A DNA stretch of 64,000 nt from Saposhnikovia divaricata (GCA_036435485.1 CM071600.1:46745546-46809545), one strand, 5' to 3'; shown: positions 32,564 to 44,747, numbered from the stretch's first letter. Notes: generated from the sequence alone by a model not told the origin. Translations and numbers: made by a program.

Positions 32564-33877
32564 TGTTATTGATTTTGCAATCGCTAACGCAAGTGCACGT
32601 ATCGAACAAGTAGTATATAAAATTCGTTCCCGCGAGGACTAAATTAAGCTGTTAAATACCACACACTACCGTTCTCCCAATTCAAGTTAAATAACATATG
32701 ATCAAAAATATTTTATAAATCACTCCTAAAATGAATAGAAGCAAAATCTTGAGAATAAAATAAGAAAAAAAATGTCTAGGCCTTTAACTTCCTCTTGAGT
32801 TTTAACAACTATCTTTTGTCATCTCTATTTTCATGTTCTAATTGCTAGTCTAGGGTGCATATATATTCACAAGGACCTTCCAAATCTCAAGTGAATCTAA
32901 CTCATAAGATTAATTCCCATATTCCTATGTAAAATTTAAATCCATGAGCATCATTAACACATAGCCCTAATTTGATTACTTGAGGTGATTAGGTATATTC
33001 CTATCCTAAACACAAATTAACATAAGTTAGTCTCAAGTTATACTGACTGGTTCTCAATTCAGGTTGTCTCTTCCAAGCATGACCCAAATTAACAAATCAA
33101 TCACAAAGTTAATTACTCTTTAAAAAGCATTAGACACAAATCAATATAATCAATTATAGTGAACACAAAATATAGTATTAAAAAGAGTACTTGTATATAT
33201 CCTCAAGTATCCATTAAAGCCCTAGAATAACAATCAATTCAACATCTTAAAGAAAAAAAACACAACAAAGGAGTACAAAAGATGAAGGAAAAAATAAACT
33301 CGTTTTGATATCTCTTAAATCTTCCATCTCCAAAGTGGTTTATATAATCTTCAAGTGTCTTGCTTTTTCTCTCGCTGTCTGTTCTTCTCTATGTCTACAA
33401 CTATTCTACGTGTCTATGATCTAACTCATCTCTAACCGCTCATACCTGATATAAAATATATATTTACAAATGTTTTTAATGGAATAATAGGAATAAAAGA
33501 AGTATCCCTAAATAGAATAAAATTCTAAATAGGAAATTCTATGGCTGCAGTTTCTGGACTTTTCTAGGCATTTGAGGGCAAATATAAATTCTGGGCCTAA
33601 GATAGAAATATTGGCCTTCTTTCGAGCTTTCCAATGACTGCTACGGACCCCAAACGGACTTGTAGAACTCCCGATAAAGCCAAAATAGCAAAGAATTGAA
33701 ATCTGTCCAAAAATCCATATTTTTCATGATTTAACTCCAAAAAATCCAATTTCAGCTCCAATCCATTATTTTCTTGATTTCTACAATAAAACATTAAAAC
33801 AAATTAAATAAAATCCAATTTCATGCAAAAATAACTAAAAATATATGGATAAATTAATAACAAATAACTACTTATCA
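32564..33877 (-). repeat. Element G left (3') LTR
   Basis: A 1,314-bp LTR from TGTTATTGATTTTGCAATCG to ACTACTTATCA (plus-strand reading). It matches 51,611-53,795 outside the S2 insertion, with scattered substitutions and small indels, so G is older than L. The polypurine-like run CTTAAGTGTGAGGATATT (minus) follows at 33,878-33,895. Confidence 0.9.
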
Positions 33878-34953
33878 AATATCCTCACACTTAAGATTTT
33901 GCACATCCTCGGGCAAAGAAAGAGAACAAAAACTACATCTAACTTATTCACACCACTTTCGTAGGTGACACGATTGTATTGAGCATATACAACAAGCCTT
34001 TTAACCCCTAGGTAGCCCTAGTAGGACAAGTTGTGTCTCGTGAGGGTTTGTAGTGAATCTACCCAAAAAATCCATTTTTATCCTGATTGCCAATTCTCAA
34101 ACATGTAATTCATCATAGTACTCCACACAGGTAAGACTCAGTTACATAACAATTATAAAATATTGCATGACATTCAGCTATACACCATTTAACATAACAA
34201 TCCAAATATGCACATAAGTCTAGAAAGAATACTCCCCTTGAATTGAATGATGTCCTTGGTGTCGCTTCAAGATACTAAACAACAGATGCAAATTTCAGCA
34301 TAAGTTGCAGGTTGGCAGAGTGGTCGGGAACTAGTGAAGTTTCCATCATTGTGTGAGTTCAGTGTCACAAAGCACTGGTGCTCATTTGACATACAAATGA
34401 ATAGTAAAATGCTGCCAGCTTACTGGGACATTGATGGTCCAAAGTTTGCAAAAATTCTGAATCGAGCTCCAGAGATTGTATACCACGGGTTTTACCATTG
34501 TATACCACAATATTGAATGCCTGACACATGCATATGCTTTTCAAGGCCATATCACAAAGTTATCATTTTTTTTCTTTAACATCAGGCCACAGGGATTTCT
34601 GCATATGCAACACACAAAGTTGCATGGCCAGCACAATTCTCTATCTTTTTTTATCACAACCAATCATGTCAACTTCTTCCAATCTTTTTTTACCCAACTT
34701 ATTGGATGTTAAACCTGCTGCGTCGCTGAATGTACTTGAAAGCTAAATGACTAGTCACGAATGTCAAAGTCGAGGGACACACATCTATATATGATGGTCA
34801 TGACAAAATAATAATGGCCATGATTGTTGTATGTTTTTTTCCTTATTTCTGCTATGTATTTGTCTCTGCACCTTTTTCGTGTGAAGTTTACACTTCATTT
34901 CAATCCTAATTGCAACATTTTTTTTGTGCTCATTTCTAGCTATATGATCAGCT
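33878..34953 (-). other. Element G interior, 3' part
   Basis: No gene is supported. Nearest the LTR (33,955-34,052) is a block strongly similar to 46,134-46,232 of element L. Farther right are only short frames on either strand (34,334-34,746) that overlap each other and resemble nothing I know. Confidence 0.6.
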
Positions 34954-34958
34954 GCGAT

Positions 34959-37551
34959 TGTTTGTTCGAAAACTAACTACGCAGGCGTACGCGGTCACAA
35001 GTAATATAATAAGATCGATCCCACGAAGACTTGGTGTTTGTTCAGAAATAATGATTATACAACGACGTATGATTAAACAACAAACTGCTTGAATAAATAT
35101 AAAAAGGGAGTTTTGTTTTATTATTTTAATTGATTTATCAAAATAATAATACTAAGTAATTATAACTACTTGATTTAATTAACCGAGATTTTATATGTGA
35201 GAAAAACATGGGATTCTAATTTCATTACTTATTTCATTTAGAATTGATGCCTTAATTTAAAGTGATTTGATAATTTTGAAAGCTAGCCGGGAACACGAAA
35301 CTAACATAAGCGCCTTTCAGCCTTAACTTATATCAAACCACACGAACATCCACTTAAAAAAGATAGAAGTTGCGTGGACACCGTTTATGCTTAGACCCTA
35401 TATGTCTATAAGATTTGAAAACATAATTGGTTTACGAATAAATTCCTTTATTATGACTACATAGGGCGGTGTGATCCAAAACCCGACCACTTATCATAAA
35501 TATACATGACAATTATGAACCTAAGCTAATATGGCAAATTCTAAATTCCTAAATCCACTTTCGCATTCATTAGGAATTAATAATTTAAACGATAGCTACG
35601 CATCTAATAAATTAAGCACAACCATATTAGGCAATCTGAATTTTTATCATAATACAAATTATTAAGGCATCAAATTACTAAATTACATAAATAAATCCAT
35701 TAGAATCCCATGACGGCGATTAGTTCATAATCGAACGAATCGTCATCATTGGATTAAATGAAAACATGATATAAAATTGCATGTATAAAATATGAAATTA
35801 CAATAGTTTAGAAAATAAAACCGAAATAGCTTCCAAAGAAAGAGAAGAGTACTCCAAGTAATCCCCTTAAAATCTTCAACCAAAATAAAAATTATACTAA
35901 AATTGCAAAAAATTAAAGTGTATAAATTTAAACTGAAATTACAAAGGAAAATATTGCTAAAAATTGAGAGACTACAAGAGAGAATGCAGTCGAGAGGTGT
36001 GTTCAAAACCTATGAAAAACACTTCTATTTATAGCACAAAAAAGAACACAACCGGCAATAAAGAATTCGGCCGAAAGCTATACAGTAAAACAGAGCACCA
36101 GCACTTGTTGCCAACAACCACTTTCAGGCGGCCCATTTCTTTTTGCTTACTTAATTTATTTGTTAAATCAAAAGCTTATTATGCCGACACCAACACAATC
36201 ATCCAATCTAGGGGTGTCAAAATTTGACACGACCCGAAACCCGACACGAACCCGACACGGAAAAGTATGAATTTGGGTCGAGTGTTTTGAGTTTCGGGTC
36301 GGGTTCGGGTTGGGTAAAAATTTACCCGAAAAAATCGGGTCAGTTTCGGGTTAACCCAAAATACCCGAACCTGACCCGAAAATTTAATTTATGTAATATA
36401 TTATACATAATATTAAAATTTACTTTATAATTGTATACATGTGTGATATATTTATAAATTATTTAAATAATTTTAATTTACATCTCATCTCTTTAAATTG
36501 ATATTATATTTTTTTAATATATTTTAAATAAAAATTATTTTATAAAATAAAAATAATTATTTTTTATTATTTTCGGGTCAAAACGGGTCATTTTCGGGTT
36601 GACCGGGTACATAACAGGTCGGGTTCGGGTTGAAATTTTCAACCCATTTCGGGTTCGGGTCGGGTTCGGGTTGACCCAAAAACAGGACCGGGTACAGCAA
36701 ACCCAACACGAATCCGATCCATTACCCGAAATTGACACCCCTAATCCAATCCTTTTATAATTCAAAATCAACAATCGTGGTTGTTTTGTTTTATATGAGT
36801 TGGCTCCGTAAAAATATTTTTTAATCCGCACAGCTTATAATCTTTAATTAATAAATAATTAATTTATTTCCGAAATTATAAAAGTAAATATCTAATATTA
36901 TTAGATATTTATAAATATAATTTTCTAATTAAATAAAATATTTATTAATATAAATAAATCCTTAAGTCCTAAGCTGCGGCTATTGAGGTCTGGAACCGAA
37001 CTCCTCTTGCTTAACAAAAAATATATCAATTCCAACCGGGATTCCAGCTTTAAGAATATATCACTTTCCATCTTTTTGTGATAATTCTATTTCCTCATTG
37101 TTCGTCTAGGTGTAAGCTACGGTCTCTTGAGGATCTAAAACCGGACTCCTTTTGCTTAACGAAAAATATATCAATTCCAACCGGGATTCCCGCTTTAAGA
37201 ATATATCACTAACAATTTCTTTATGATAATTCTTTTTCCTCGTAGTCAGTCCACTTGATAATAAAATCCTCGTGATTAATTGATTTAGCACTTCTGTTGC
37301 TTGCACAATGATTTTTTTTATACCATTCTTGACTTCCTCAGACCTTGCGCTCACTTGGCAACTCTGAATTCCGAATTGAGGCAGAAATCCACCGTTTTTA
37401 GCATTTTATCGCCACGATACCTAAAATTGCGAGTTCTGCACAACAAAGATTGAAACAACAATACGAATTAAAAGACACAACATACTTAAGGATAAACCAC
37501 CAATCTAGGCCCAATTAGCGCATAATAAGTGGATATAAAATCCACTTATCA
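34959..37551 (-). mobile_element. Solo LTR S1, related to element L
   Basis: A single LTR with perfect target duplication GCGAT (34,954-34,958 and 37,552-37,556). On the minus strand it starts TGATAAGTGGATTTTATATC, like the LTR of L (TGATAAGTGGATTTATATCC), and shares several internal blocks with it. Length is 2,593 bp including a 543-bp hAT insertion with its duplicated target. A direct duplication (36,971-37,096 and 37,113-37,241) carries AATATATCAATTCCAACCGG twice. Solo LTRs arise by recombination between the two LTRs of an element. No coding content. Confidence 0.9.
36209..36743. mobile_element. hAT-type MITE, 535 bp, within solo LTR S1
   Basis: Terminal inverted repeats TAGGGGTGTCAAAATTTGAC and AAATTGACACCCCTA with a perfect 8-bp target duplication ATCCAATC (36,201-36,208 and 36,744-36,751), as made by hAT transposases. 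The arms are full of CGGGTCGGGTTCGGGTT and its complement CCCGAACCCGACC, around an AT-rich centre. No transposase. Confidence 0.95.
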
Positions 37552-37556
37552 GCGAT

Positions 37557-38802
37557 CAACTCTGGACAGCTTTGGCCTTGCTGACTCGCTGGTTGTATGT
37601 TGCTGATTGCTGAATGTTGCTTGCTGAAGTACTGAATACTGAATCTGAATGCTTCCTGACTGCTGATTGTAGGCTGCTGAATGGACTTGTCATGCTGCTG
37701 AATGAGTTTAGTAGCTAACTGCTGAATGATGGATGATGCTTATTAAACTTCTGATCGCTGATTGATACTGAATGCTGGGTGCTGATTACTGAATGCTGAT
37801 TGAGTAGACTTGATAGGAGCTGAACTGGTTTGATGGTTGCACACCAGGCATGTATCAAGGCTGTGAGGCAAAGATTTTTCATGATCATTAAATTCATGTC
37901 CAGGAAGATGTTAAGTGCTGCAGTTTAACAGGAAGTCTTGCACCGCCAACAGAAAAGTCGCATGCCCAACTTCTGATCTTTGTTTTGGTTTTTTATTTTT
38001 CAGTCGTATCAGTCTTCAGAGAACACATACCACGGTATTGATTGTTAAACCGCGGTATTGCTTTGCTGTCATGCAAATAATATATTAGTACCGTTAGATC
38101 TTTTTTTTAATTTTTTTCTTTTTCTAGCAGAGGCTTTTACACTGTGAACACCAAAGTTGCATGGCAAGCAATTTTTTTCTTCAATAGCCTGAATTTCATT
38201 TTTTCCTTTCATTCTACGCTCATCAAATTGTTTTTTCAGCGCCTTCACCAAATAGAAATTTCCCATGCTTTCTCGTCTTTTCTTTTCCTTCGCTGCTCTG
38301 TTGCTATAGCATTGTTGTAGCAAAATTTTGGTGCCTTTTGTTCTTTTTTTCCCCAGAAACATTGTTGTTGTGTTGCTGCAGCAAATTAATTAGGCAATCT
38401 GGTGTGATTTCTATTCTCAGGCTTTTGTTCTACGACGCAGCAGCATTCCTGAAGCTTTATAGTCAGTACATCTGATTGCAATTGTATTACATCATGAACA
38501 GGTTTGCCGCAGTTCCGCTTTAGCAACGCCAAAACAAATTTTTTCTGCACATTGTTTTTTAACGCCTCAGAGCCCTTCTACAACTTTACTGCGATAATGT
38601 TGTAGCAGAAATTCTAAGCTCCCTGATTTTTATTCAATACCCACTTGCTATAGCATTACTCCAGCACTGAAATCAATGATATTGCTTCCCCTTTTTTTAA
38701 AGTTTTTTTTTGTTTAAATGTTGTGACGTGCTTGTTGTCTGGTCAATAGCACACTAACGCTTGGTTTGATAGCATGATACAGAGCAGCAGGATGCATATT
38801 AT
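37557..38802 (-). other. Element G interior, middle part
   Basis: Low-complexity stretch rich in CTGAATG and GCTGATTGCTG (37,590-37,810), then T-rich DNA. The minus-strand frame at 38,362-38,069 (97 codons, Lys/Arg-rich) is not recognised, and I do not call it a gene. Confidence 0.5.
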
Positions 38803-39130
38803 TGGCTTTACTAAGAACAGGAATGTGTAAACATTGTATGTATCTTGTTCAGGAATAAAGTGAAATTGTATTAAGCAAAAGTTATGAAATGATAGTCTGT
38901 CACAAGGTTATATAGACGCGCATGTCTTACCAACTCTCTCATCAAATAACGAACTAAAATACAAAATAACCAATACTACTTAGTCCAACTGGCACATTAC
39001 TATTAGTCCCAAATACAACCAATAAGAGTATTGTTTATCTGAGCCAATAGAGCACGTTCTACACTTGCTTTGTACTGGTTCTTCACAAATATGGTTGCAG
39101 CAACAGCATTATTACTACTAGGTGTATTAC
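38803..39130 (-). repeat. Copia-3 left (3') LTR
   Basis: From TGGCTTTACTAAGAACAGG to ACTAGGTGTATTAC; it matches 49,972-50,300 with a few substitutions. Confidence 0.88.
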
Positions 39131-39205
39131 TCCCCCCGCAAACTGGTAATACACATGGATTGTGTAAGCCCAGTTTGGAATAGATATCCCAATGTGTTGC
39201 ACCAC

Positions 39206-40489
39206 CTAAAGCCTTGGTAAAAATGTCAGCCAGCTGATCTTTAGTTGAAATCTTCTGAGGTATAATGATCCCTGATTGAACTTCTCACGAATAAAATGAC
39301 AATCCAGCTCAATATGTTTTGTTCGAGCATGTTGGACTGGATTGTTGGCTATGTCAACTGCAGCTTGGTTATCACAATACACAGCAACAGCATAAGTAAC
39401 TGGAATTTGGAAATCAGCAAACAAGTACTTAAGCCACATCATTTCAGTAGTAATAGAGGCTAGAGCTCGATATTCAGCTTCTGCAGTACTTTGAGATGTA
39501 ACAGATTGCTTCTTTGCCTGCCAAGAGACAAGAGCATAACCAAGTTTTAAGTAAAAACCTGTGACAGATCGACCAGTGATAGTACATCCCCCCCAATCAC
39601 TGTCACAGAATCCTTGTAATAACAAATCATTTTTAGCTGGAAAGAATAGCCCCAGACCTGCTGTGCACTTAAGATAACGCAAGACTCGAAATAAAGCATC
39701 AAGATGCTTAGTTCTTGGAGCTTGCATAAATTGACTAAGAAGATGAACTGAATAACTGATGTTTGGACGGGTAAAAGTCAGGTATAAAATCTTGCCCACC
39801 AAACTACGAAACACAGAAGCATTCGAAATTAACTCCCCTGATTTGACAGCATCATATAACTTGATATGTTGATCTAGAGGAATAGAAAGTGGTTTGGAAT
39901 CTAGAAGATGAGTGGTAGATAACATGTTCATGATAAATTTCTGTTGACAAAGAACAATGCCAGTGACATTTCGAGAAATTTCTAAACCAAGATAATACTT
40001 GGCAACTCCCAAATCCTTAATGCTAAATTTCTCATGCAAGGCTGTTTTAACCAAAACAATGAAAGCCTCATGATTACCAGTGAGCAAGACATCATCCACA
40101 TAAACAACTGCAACTGTAAGCAAAGACTGATGTTGATGAATGAACAAAGAGTAGTTAGCCAGAGACTGTGTAAAACCAAGGGACAATAAGAAATCAGATA
40201 ACTTCTTATTCCACTCACGAGATGCTTGTCGTAAGCCATAAATGGACTTAATCAATCGACAAACTAAAGTAGCAGTAGTGGAAGAAATCTGATAACCCAC
40301 AGGGATATCCATATAAACCTCCTCAGACAAATCGCCATGAAGAAAGGCATTGTTAATGTCTAATTGATACAAGACCCAGTTTTTAGAGGCAACAACAGCA
40401 ATCACAGACTTGACTGTAACTCCTTTAGCAACAGGTGCAAATGTGGCATGAAAGTCTACTCCTGGTTCCTGACTATAACCCTTAGCCAC
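39206..40489 (-). pseudogene. Copia-3 reverse transcriptase and RNase H
   Basis: The frame starts at AKGYSQEPGVDFHATFAPVA, then LYQLDINNAFLHGDLSEEVY, SIYGLRQASREWNKKL and catalytic VAVVYVDDVLLTGN. RNase H follows uninterrupted: FCDSDWGGCTITGRSVTGFY, SWQAKKQSVTSQSTAEAEYR, CDNQAAVDIANNPVQHARTK, HIELDCHFIREK. At the C-terminus the normal ending is shifted (RRFQLKISWLTFLPRL) by a one-base indel near 39,275. At the front, the segment between PPDK and NGEVERYKARL, normally containing the RWVYK motif, is deleted and the frame shifted (about 40,515). Confidence 0.9.
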
Positions 40490-40514
40490 TAAACGTGCCT
40501 TGTAACGTTCTACT

Positions 40515-41304
40515 TCACCATTTGTCTGGTGGTAAAATGACCAATTCCCAGGTATTATTATGCTCTAAAGCATCTAATTCTTTGTTCATGGCTTCGACCC
40601 ATTTTGGATCAACAACCGCCTGAGCAAAGGTTCTTGGTTCTTTAAGTCTCTCTAGTTGTGCCATAAAGGCAACATGATCAGCAGAAAAGGCAGCACTAGA
40701 AACAAAATTAGTCATGGGAAATTTTGGGGAAAGATGACTAACTCCAGAATTATGCTGAAAATGATAATCTTTCCACCATTGGGGTCTTTGTCTATCTCTA
40801 GTAGATTTTCGAACAAAATAATCACTAGTAGGCTCAGAAATATTTACATCTGAATGTAAATTGACAAGAGTGTCTACATCAGGTGGAAGACCATCAGAGT
40901 CAATAGACGAATTTGTGTTGGAAATAGGATCATTAGAAGAAATTATATCTGTGTTTGATGTAACTACTGGTGGAGACAAAGGATCTGATAAATCATCAAC
41001 AAGACCACCAGTCCCTTGTTCAACAGTAACTGAAGTATCTCCACTAGAATCAGGAAGTGAAGATGAACACCAATGTTGCAGAAAATGTGGATCAGAAGAA
41101 GTGGGAGTGTGAGTTTGATTAAGAAAAGGAAATACCAACTCGTGAAAAACCACATGTCGAGAGACAAAAATCTGTTTGGTTGTCAAATTTAGGAGTTTGA
41201 AACCTTTTTGTCCAAGAGGATAACCGAGAAAGACACAACGAATGGCTCTAGGATGAAATTTGCCAGAGTCATGTATAGAGGCAAAGCAAAGACATCCAAA
41301 AAAC
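40515..41304 (-). pseudogene. Copia-3 integrase-RT linker
   Basis: 41,186-40,515 reads TTKQIFVSRHVVFHELVFPF, then a Ser/Asp/Thr-rich linker and FAQAVVDPKWVEAMNKELDA, LEHNNTWELVILPPDK. The preceding 120 bp in another frame encode RAIRCVFLGYPLGQKGFKLL-type residues. A frame break lies near 41,305. Confidence 0.8.
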
Positions 41305-41971
41305 TCAAAAGAGTTGATAATCTAGAAGCTCACTGTAAAGACATTCGTAAGGAGTTTTATGTTGTAAGACTGGTGTGGGCAACCTATTAACAATATAATT
41401 GGCTGTTAATAGACATTCTCCCCAATATTTGATAGGGAGACCTGGCTGGAACCGTAAAGCACGTGCAATGGACAATAATTGACGATGCTTACGTTCTACT
41501 CTACCATTCTGAGCTGGTGTGGCAACACAAGAAGACTGATGAACAATCCCCTTTTCATAAAACAAGGTAAAAACAGAGGCATTGAAAAACTCTGTACCAT
41601 GATCACTACGCACTGTTTTAACAGTGGTTTGAAAGTGATTTTCAACAAGAGATAAAAAGGTTTGAAGCTGAGAAAAAACATGCTGTTTAGAGGCAAGAAG
41701 AAAAGTCCAAACACTCCTTGAATAGTCATCTACAATCGTGAGAAAGAAAGGACAACCTTGTGTAGTTCCATGTGCATAGGGACCCTACAAATCGATGTTA
41801 ACTAAATCAAAAATATGAGGAGCATGACTGTGACTTAAAGGAAAAGGCTGATATGTTTGTTTGGACAAAGGACAAACAGGACATTGATGATTAAAATCAT
41901 CTAATATTTGAGACTTAACATCTGGTATTTTATGCAATACTTGACTAGAAGCATGGCCAAGACGCATATGC
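41305..41971 (-). pseudogene. Copia-3 integrase
   Basis: Starts directly beside element L with the finger (MRLGHASSQVLHKIPDVKSQ, HQCPVCPLSKQ). The first catalytic Asp is in FDLVNIDL; the following Trp codon has become TAG (41,785). The core continues through the VDDYS-like region to RSDHGTEFFNASVFTLFYEK, TPAQNGRVERKHRQLLSIAR and KYWGECLLTANYIVNRLPTP. A frame break after YECLYSE ends this part. Confidence 0.85.
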
Positions 41972-41976
41972 CAAAG
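41972..41976. repeat. Left target-site duplication of element L (CAAAG)
   Basis: CAAAG at 41,972-41,976 repeats at 48,002-48,006. Joining Copia-3 over one copy restores a continuous reading frame through the gag-pre-integrase region, which proves the insertion point. Confidence 0.97.
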
Positions 41977-43682
41977 TGATAAGTGGATTTATATCCACTT
42001 GGAGCGTTCCATATCGGCTTAAATTGATTGTCTTGGGCTCAAGTTTGTTGTAATTTTGATGTGTTTTGCTTAGTTGTGCAGATTTACGAGAATGTTGATT
42101 AAGGTGGATGCTTCTATCGTTTTTGGAGAATTAATTGATTGAAATTCGGATTTCTGAGACAGTTGCGCAGTCTACACTGTTTTGGACATATCTGGAGTTC
42201 TAGAAGTCCGTTTTCAGCGATCTTACTGCCCACGCGAAGCTTGGGAGATTTTCTACAATGTGGGACAGGTGTTGCACGAGCAGGTTGCGCGTGGTTGGCG
42301 CAGGCTGCGCGACAAACAGACTGATGGGCGCAGGTTGCACGCGCGCGGTGCTGAAAAATTACAGCTTTTCACTATTTTGGCCATATCTTGAGTTCTACAA
42401 GTCCGTTTTAGGCCCGTAAGCAGTCCACGCGAAGCTAACGAGATTCTCTATCATTCTAAGGTAGTCCAGAGGTCCAATTATGATTGGAACGTTCCAGAAA
42501 TATTGAAGAAAAGTCAGCTACGAATTTTCCTTCAAAACCGAATCAGTTTAGGAAACGTATTATGTGCCGAACTGCAGAAATTCAACTTTGACAAGGAAAT
42601 TGCTATAATTCCTACTTCTAATAAGTATGGTAATTGCTTTGGGCGGCTAGAACATTCCAGAATCAGATCTATACATGGAATTTGCAATTCTTATCTAATT
42701 CAAGAACGGAAATTGCCAATCTTCTATTCCAACTCTAAAAAGGCAATTGCTTGGTGGGCAAGACTTCTAGAGCCTATATAAACACATCCAACCCTTGTAA
42801 TTTGTATCATTAGGAGAGAACCATTATATATCAATTACTTAGATTTATTTGTATCTTTTCATACTTTGTTTTTATCATGGTTTCATCAGATCCCATGATG
42901 ACGAGAGGTTCGATTATGAACTAATCGTTGTCATGGGATTCTAACGGATTTATTTATGGAGCTTTAGTATCTTGATGCTTTACAGATCTGTGTGTGATGT
43001 ATATCTGATATCCTCGTATGGTTGTGTTTCATGTATTTAGATGCGTAGCTAACATCTAATTTGTTAATCTCTTGTGAAGCGAGAGTGGATCTTGAGATTT
43101 AGAACTTGCCATGCTAGCATAGGATAGGTTGATGTTTTAACATCATGATTTGTGGCATAAATAGAGATATTATGCTGCCCTATGTGATCTTTGTGGATAA
43201 CTTGTTCTTCAACCGTTATGTTTTCAAATTCTATAGATATATAGGGTCTAAGCATAATTGGTGTCTATTCATCTTCTATCTCTTTTGTGGATGTATGTTT
43301 AGTTTGGTATTCGTATACTGAGAAGTAGCGTATACTTGTTTCGTGTTGTCCGATCAGATATCATAACCATTGCATATAGTGATTAAAGGCGTCAGATCTA
43401 AGTGAAGTATTTAATGAAGTTAGGATCCCATGTTTTCTCTTGCAGAAGTAATTCGATTCCAATTCTTGTTAGTTAGTTAATTCTTAGTTGTTAATTTACT
43501 TTCTAGTTAATTTAGTTAATTAAACCCAATTTGTTATTTGTCTTAGCAGTGAGTAATAACCATACATTGTTGCATAGGTACAATAACTGAATTAAAACCA
43601 TAACCAGATCTCTGTGGGAACGAACTCGACTTATTCATATATTACTTGTGACCACGTACGCTTGCGTGATTTAGTGCAAACA
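41977..43682 (+). repeat. Element L 5' LTR, 1,706 bp
   Basis: It matches 46,296-48,001 at a constant offset of 4,319 bp with no indel, and I found no mismatch in the parts I compared, including four open frames translated identically in both. A TATA box CTATATAAAC lies at 42,774-42,783, so transcription probably begins near 42,805. The LTR starts with the hairpin AAGTGGAT-TTAT-ATCCACTT (41,981-42,000). Its open frames (42,139-42,781) are judged non-genic. Confidence 0.95.
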
Positions 43683-43688
43683 AGTTTT

Positions 43689-43706
43689 TGGCGCCGCTGC
43701 TGGGGA
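43689..43706 (+). promoter_or_regulatory. Primer-binding site of element L (tRNA-Asp-like)
   Basis: TGGCGCCGCTGCTGGGGA follows the 5' LTR end ACA after six bases. It is the type found in Athila/Tat lineage Ty3 elements; the exact tRNA match should be aligned. Confidence 0.75.
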
Positions 43707-43829
43707 TCATCGGTGTTTTATTTTTGGTTTATGTGCTTGTCAATAGTGGTCGTTAGAGTTCACTGACTCGGATTAGTTCTTACCTATCTTGTTTAGTTCG
43801 GTGTGTTTCAGGTACTTGAGTAGTTGAAG

Positions 43830-44747
43830 ATGGCAGGTCAGGAGTTGCCATGGTGGGCATATTCGAGTACATCCATGCCTTATCAATGTGAGCAGTGTTT
43901 GGGCGTTCATGATCCATCACAATATTGTTACTACGAAGGAGTTGATCCATATGTCACTTATGAGGAACAACCATATTTTCCATACCATCCTCATCAGTAC
44001 CAGCAATATGTTCCAGATATGTCATATTACTATGGAAGTGAAGAGTTTCAACATCAGCAACCTACTCCTACTTTTCAGTCAGATGAGGTTCCTACTAGGG
44101 AGGAGGTTATGATGTTTGTAAAGAGTAGCGAGGAGTCTCTCAAATCTTTGGAGATTCTAGTTGCTCAAGCTGTGAGAGCCTTGGAATAAGAGAAACAACA
44201 ATTCATACCAGAGGCAATTACAGAAAATAACAGTGACTTGGAGCAAGGTACTGCATGCTTAATTGAAGAAGACAAATTCCAAAACGAGGTGAGCATTCGC
44301 AAGCCATGTGAGGAAGTTGATCATGTTAAGATGGTGGATGATTTGGAAAGGGCACTATTTGGGACAGACACTGATGAGCTGCACAAATTTCAAGAATTGG
44401 TATGTGCGTATCGAGAGGCTGAAGAACTTGGGAAAGATGCAGATCTTCTACTTGTCTCAGAATTCAAAGATGGAGGTAGCGCATTAGAGCCAATGGAGGA
44501 AGTTCTCTTTGAGGAACCAAAGGCTTCAGAAACTTACATTTATCCTCCTCCATTATATTCAACCGAAGCCCGCGAAGGTATGTTGTTCTACAAATTGACA
44601 GATTTTGGGTCAACAGATGAAGGCATTGGAATAGGACATAGTTGTTATACGAATAGCCCAAGCGAGGAGAAGGGGCAGAAAGTGTGTCGCCGTGATGACG
44701 ATGAAGTCTCACGAAGAGAGGACCAGGCAAACTATTATCATCCTTAA
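43830..44747 (+). pseudogene. Element L gag-like ORF, 305 codons with one stop
   Basis: The ATG at 43,830 opens MAGQELPWWAYSSTSMPYQC. Codons stay open to 44,747 apart from one TAA at 44,187-44,189, where CAA or GAA is likely. Early on is CEQCLGVHDPSQYC, a Cys-Cys-His-Cys cluster resembling the zinc knuckle late in Athila-type Gag, followed by a Tyr/Pro/Gln-rich stretch (YFPYHPHQYQQYVPDMSYYY). Then comes a helical segment (VKSSEESLKSLEILVAQAVR) and, beyond the stop, an acidic region. No capsid domain, protease or polymerase is present. It may be the C-terminal remnant of an ancestral Gag retained as a separate protein. The function is unknown; the link to Gag is my inference from the cysteine cluster and position. 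Confidence 0.7.

Noticed and set aside
34310..34335. tRNA-like A box (TGGCAGAGTGGTC) suggesting a tRNA gene or SINE
   Set aside because: No B box (GGTTCGA type) or cloverleaf follows within 100 bp.
38069..38362. 97-codon Lys/Arg-rich minus-strand frame
   Set aside because: It lies in T-rich low-complexity DNA inside element G, with no recognisable domain and no frame support from another copy.
42139..42781. Open frames in the L LTR, repeated at 46,458-47,100
   Set aside because: They are repeated only because LTRs are identical; they overlap each other in several frames and precede the TATA box.
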